A stretch of 13,579 nucleotides of DNA from assembly GCA_013041835.1 (NCBI GenBank), contig JABDRH010000075.1, positions 1-13,579 of the forward strand, given 5' to 3'. Source of the DNA: Desulfatitalea sp. Lineage in GTDB: Bacteria > Desulfobacterota > Desulfobacteria > Desulfobacterales > Desulfosarcinaceae. The position numbers were made by a program, and so were the translations under genes. Shown here piece after piece: positions 12,716-13,579 of the stretch. The notes beneath the pieces are model-generated. The model saw only the letters and a program-made list of their open reading frames with translations, was not told the DNA's origin and searched no databases. The first letter of the stretch is position 1. Each line of letters opens with the position of its first letter.

Positions 12716-13579
12716 TCATACTATCTGCCGGCAATGGGTCTCTCGGATGAAAATCAGCAGGACCAATGAAAGCAGAAGCCAGGCCAGCATCAGGCTGAAC
12801 CCTGCCCGGTACGCTTCGAAAGAATAGATCCTGACCCCGGCCTCCATGTGACCATGCCATTTGAAATCCAGCATCCAGCCGATTGCCGGCTGCAGAATCA
12901 TAGGCCCGGACATGGTGCCCATGTTGACCATCCCCGAAATGGTGCCCGACAACCGAGCGGGAACCGATTCCTTGGCAATGGCAAAGGTGATGACCACGGC
13001 ATTGGCGCAGAAACTGGCAATCAACAAGGCTGCGACCAGAATAGGGATCGGCAACCCTTCGATGAGCAGCGCCACGGAAAAGGGAACCAAGGCGCCAAAG
13101 CAGCCCAATAGAAAAAGAGGTTTGCGTTTGCCAGAGCGGTCCGACAGCCAACCGAAGCACAAACCGCCGGCGGCCATGGATACCATCATCGCCGATGCCA
13201 ATACGGCTGCCTTGGCCGGCGTCATGCCGTAATGCGTGGTAAGAAACGGTACCCCCCACAAACCACAGAAGGAAAGCACGCTGCCGGTCATCGAGCCGGG
13301 AATGACCAACAGCAACCAGGAATTGCGGTAATGGAAGATCTCGGCCATGCCGGCGGCAACGGCGCCGATGGAAAAGTGGCGATCGACACGACACACCGGG
13401 AGCCGGTCGGCATAGCCCTTTTCAGAGGGATTGTCCCTTGCCAACCCATGAATCAGGGCCGCAACCCCTAGGGTCAGCCCGGCCACGATCATCATCGCGC
13501 TGCGCCAGCCGAACTGATTCATGAAAAGCCGCAAGGGGGGACCGGCCATGATGCCGCCCAAAACGCCGCACGTCACGGC
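12716..13579 (-). CDS. MFS transporter, C-terminal part (5' end outside the window)
   Basis: At least 287 residues are visible; the frame is still open at the right edge, so the N-terminal third is missing. It is an inner-membrane transporter with about eight hydrophobic segments. The cytoplasmic loop motif GWLSDRSGKRKPL, following the segment MMVSMAAGGLCF, is the repeated MFS motif A at the start of the second six-helix half. The preceding loop contains NPSEKGYAD, common in organic-anion and sugar-phosphate-type MFS proteins. The substrate cannot be assigned. The ~70-residue loop typical between the two six-helix bundles lies at about 45-85 of the visible part. Confidence 0.85.
   Translation of the reverse strand, partial: AVTCGVLGGIMAGPPLRLFMNQFGWRSAMMIVAGLTLGVAALIHGLARDNPSEKGYADRLPVCRVDRHFSIGAVAAGMAEIFHYRNSWLLLVIPGSMTGSVLSFCGLWGVPFLTTHYGMTPAKAAVLASAMMVSMAAGGLCFGWLSDRSGKRKPLFLLGCFGALVPFSVALLIEGLPIPILVAALLIASFCANAVVITFAIAKESVPARLSGTISGMVNMGTMSGPMILQPAIGWMLDFKWHGHMEAGVRIYSFEAYRAGFSLMLAWLLLSLVLLIFIRETHCRQIV

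Noticed and set aside
12660..13394. 244-codon minus-strand frame
   Set aside because: It overlaps the MFS gene in another frame on the same strand and its Arg/His-rich sequence is a frame shadow.

Overview
The window looks like chromosomal DNA of a sulfate-reducing-type deltaproteobacterium (Desulfobacterota, probably Desulfobacterales). This is inferred from a sigma-54 activator fused to an integrase-type arm domain, a ~600-residue acyl-CoA dehydrogenase next to a FadR-like TetR regulator, and an outer-membrane barrel protein. No rRNA, tRNA or CRISPR array was seen. The left half (1-7900) is AT-richer and has long non-coding stretches and decayed sequence. The right half (8400-13579) is GC-richer and compactly coding.

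Left region (1-6160): a sigma-54 regulon. An intact NtrC-type activator (3046-4974, minus) carries a phage-integrase arm-binding domain, a GAF sensor, an AAA+ domain with GAFTGA, and a Fis-type HTH. Its promoter overlaps an array of four TGGG-boxes. Downstream on the same strand are two tandem 260-residue carboxymuconolactone-decarboxylase-like paralogs (1974-2756 and 814-1596). A 7-TM membrane protein (5418-6158) is transcribed divergently. Bases 71-709 are a second copy of the whole regulator cassette (2789-5110). Most of its coding sequence is deleted, but its promoter, TGGG-boxes, enhancer dyad and sigma-54 promoter remain, and they lead into a gene that starts at 66 and runs off the left edge. 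Three GG-N10-GC sigma-54 promoters (199-214, 2894-2909, 5244-5259) each have a related enhancer element about 85-140 bp upstream. One activator therefore probably controls at least three transcription units.

Middle region (6160-8435): a convergent hairpin terminator, then a secreted alpha/beta hydrolase (6349-7191, minus). It is followed by about 700 bp of probably decayed DNA with fragmentary frames, an inverted repeat and a (TTCCC)5 tract with G-quadruplex potential, and then a small flavin-type split-barrel protein (7907-8341).

Right region (8436-13579): a small two-TM protein, an acyl-CoA dehydrogenase and its likely FadR-type TetR regulator, which has a near-consensus FadR operator in its leader. 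On the plus strand is a beta-barrel outer-membrane protein (DUF6268-like). It converges with an MFS transporter whose 5' end lies beyond the window.
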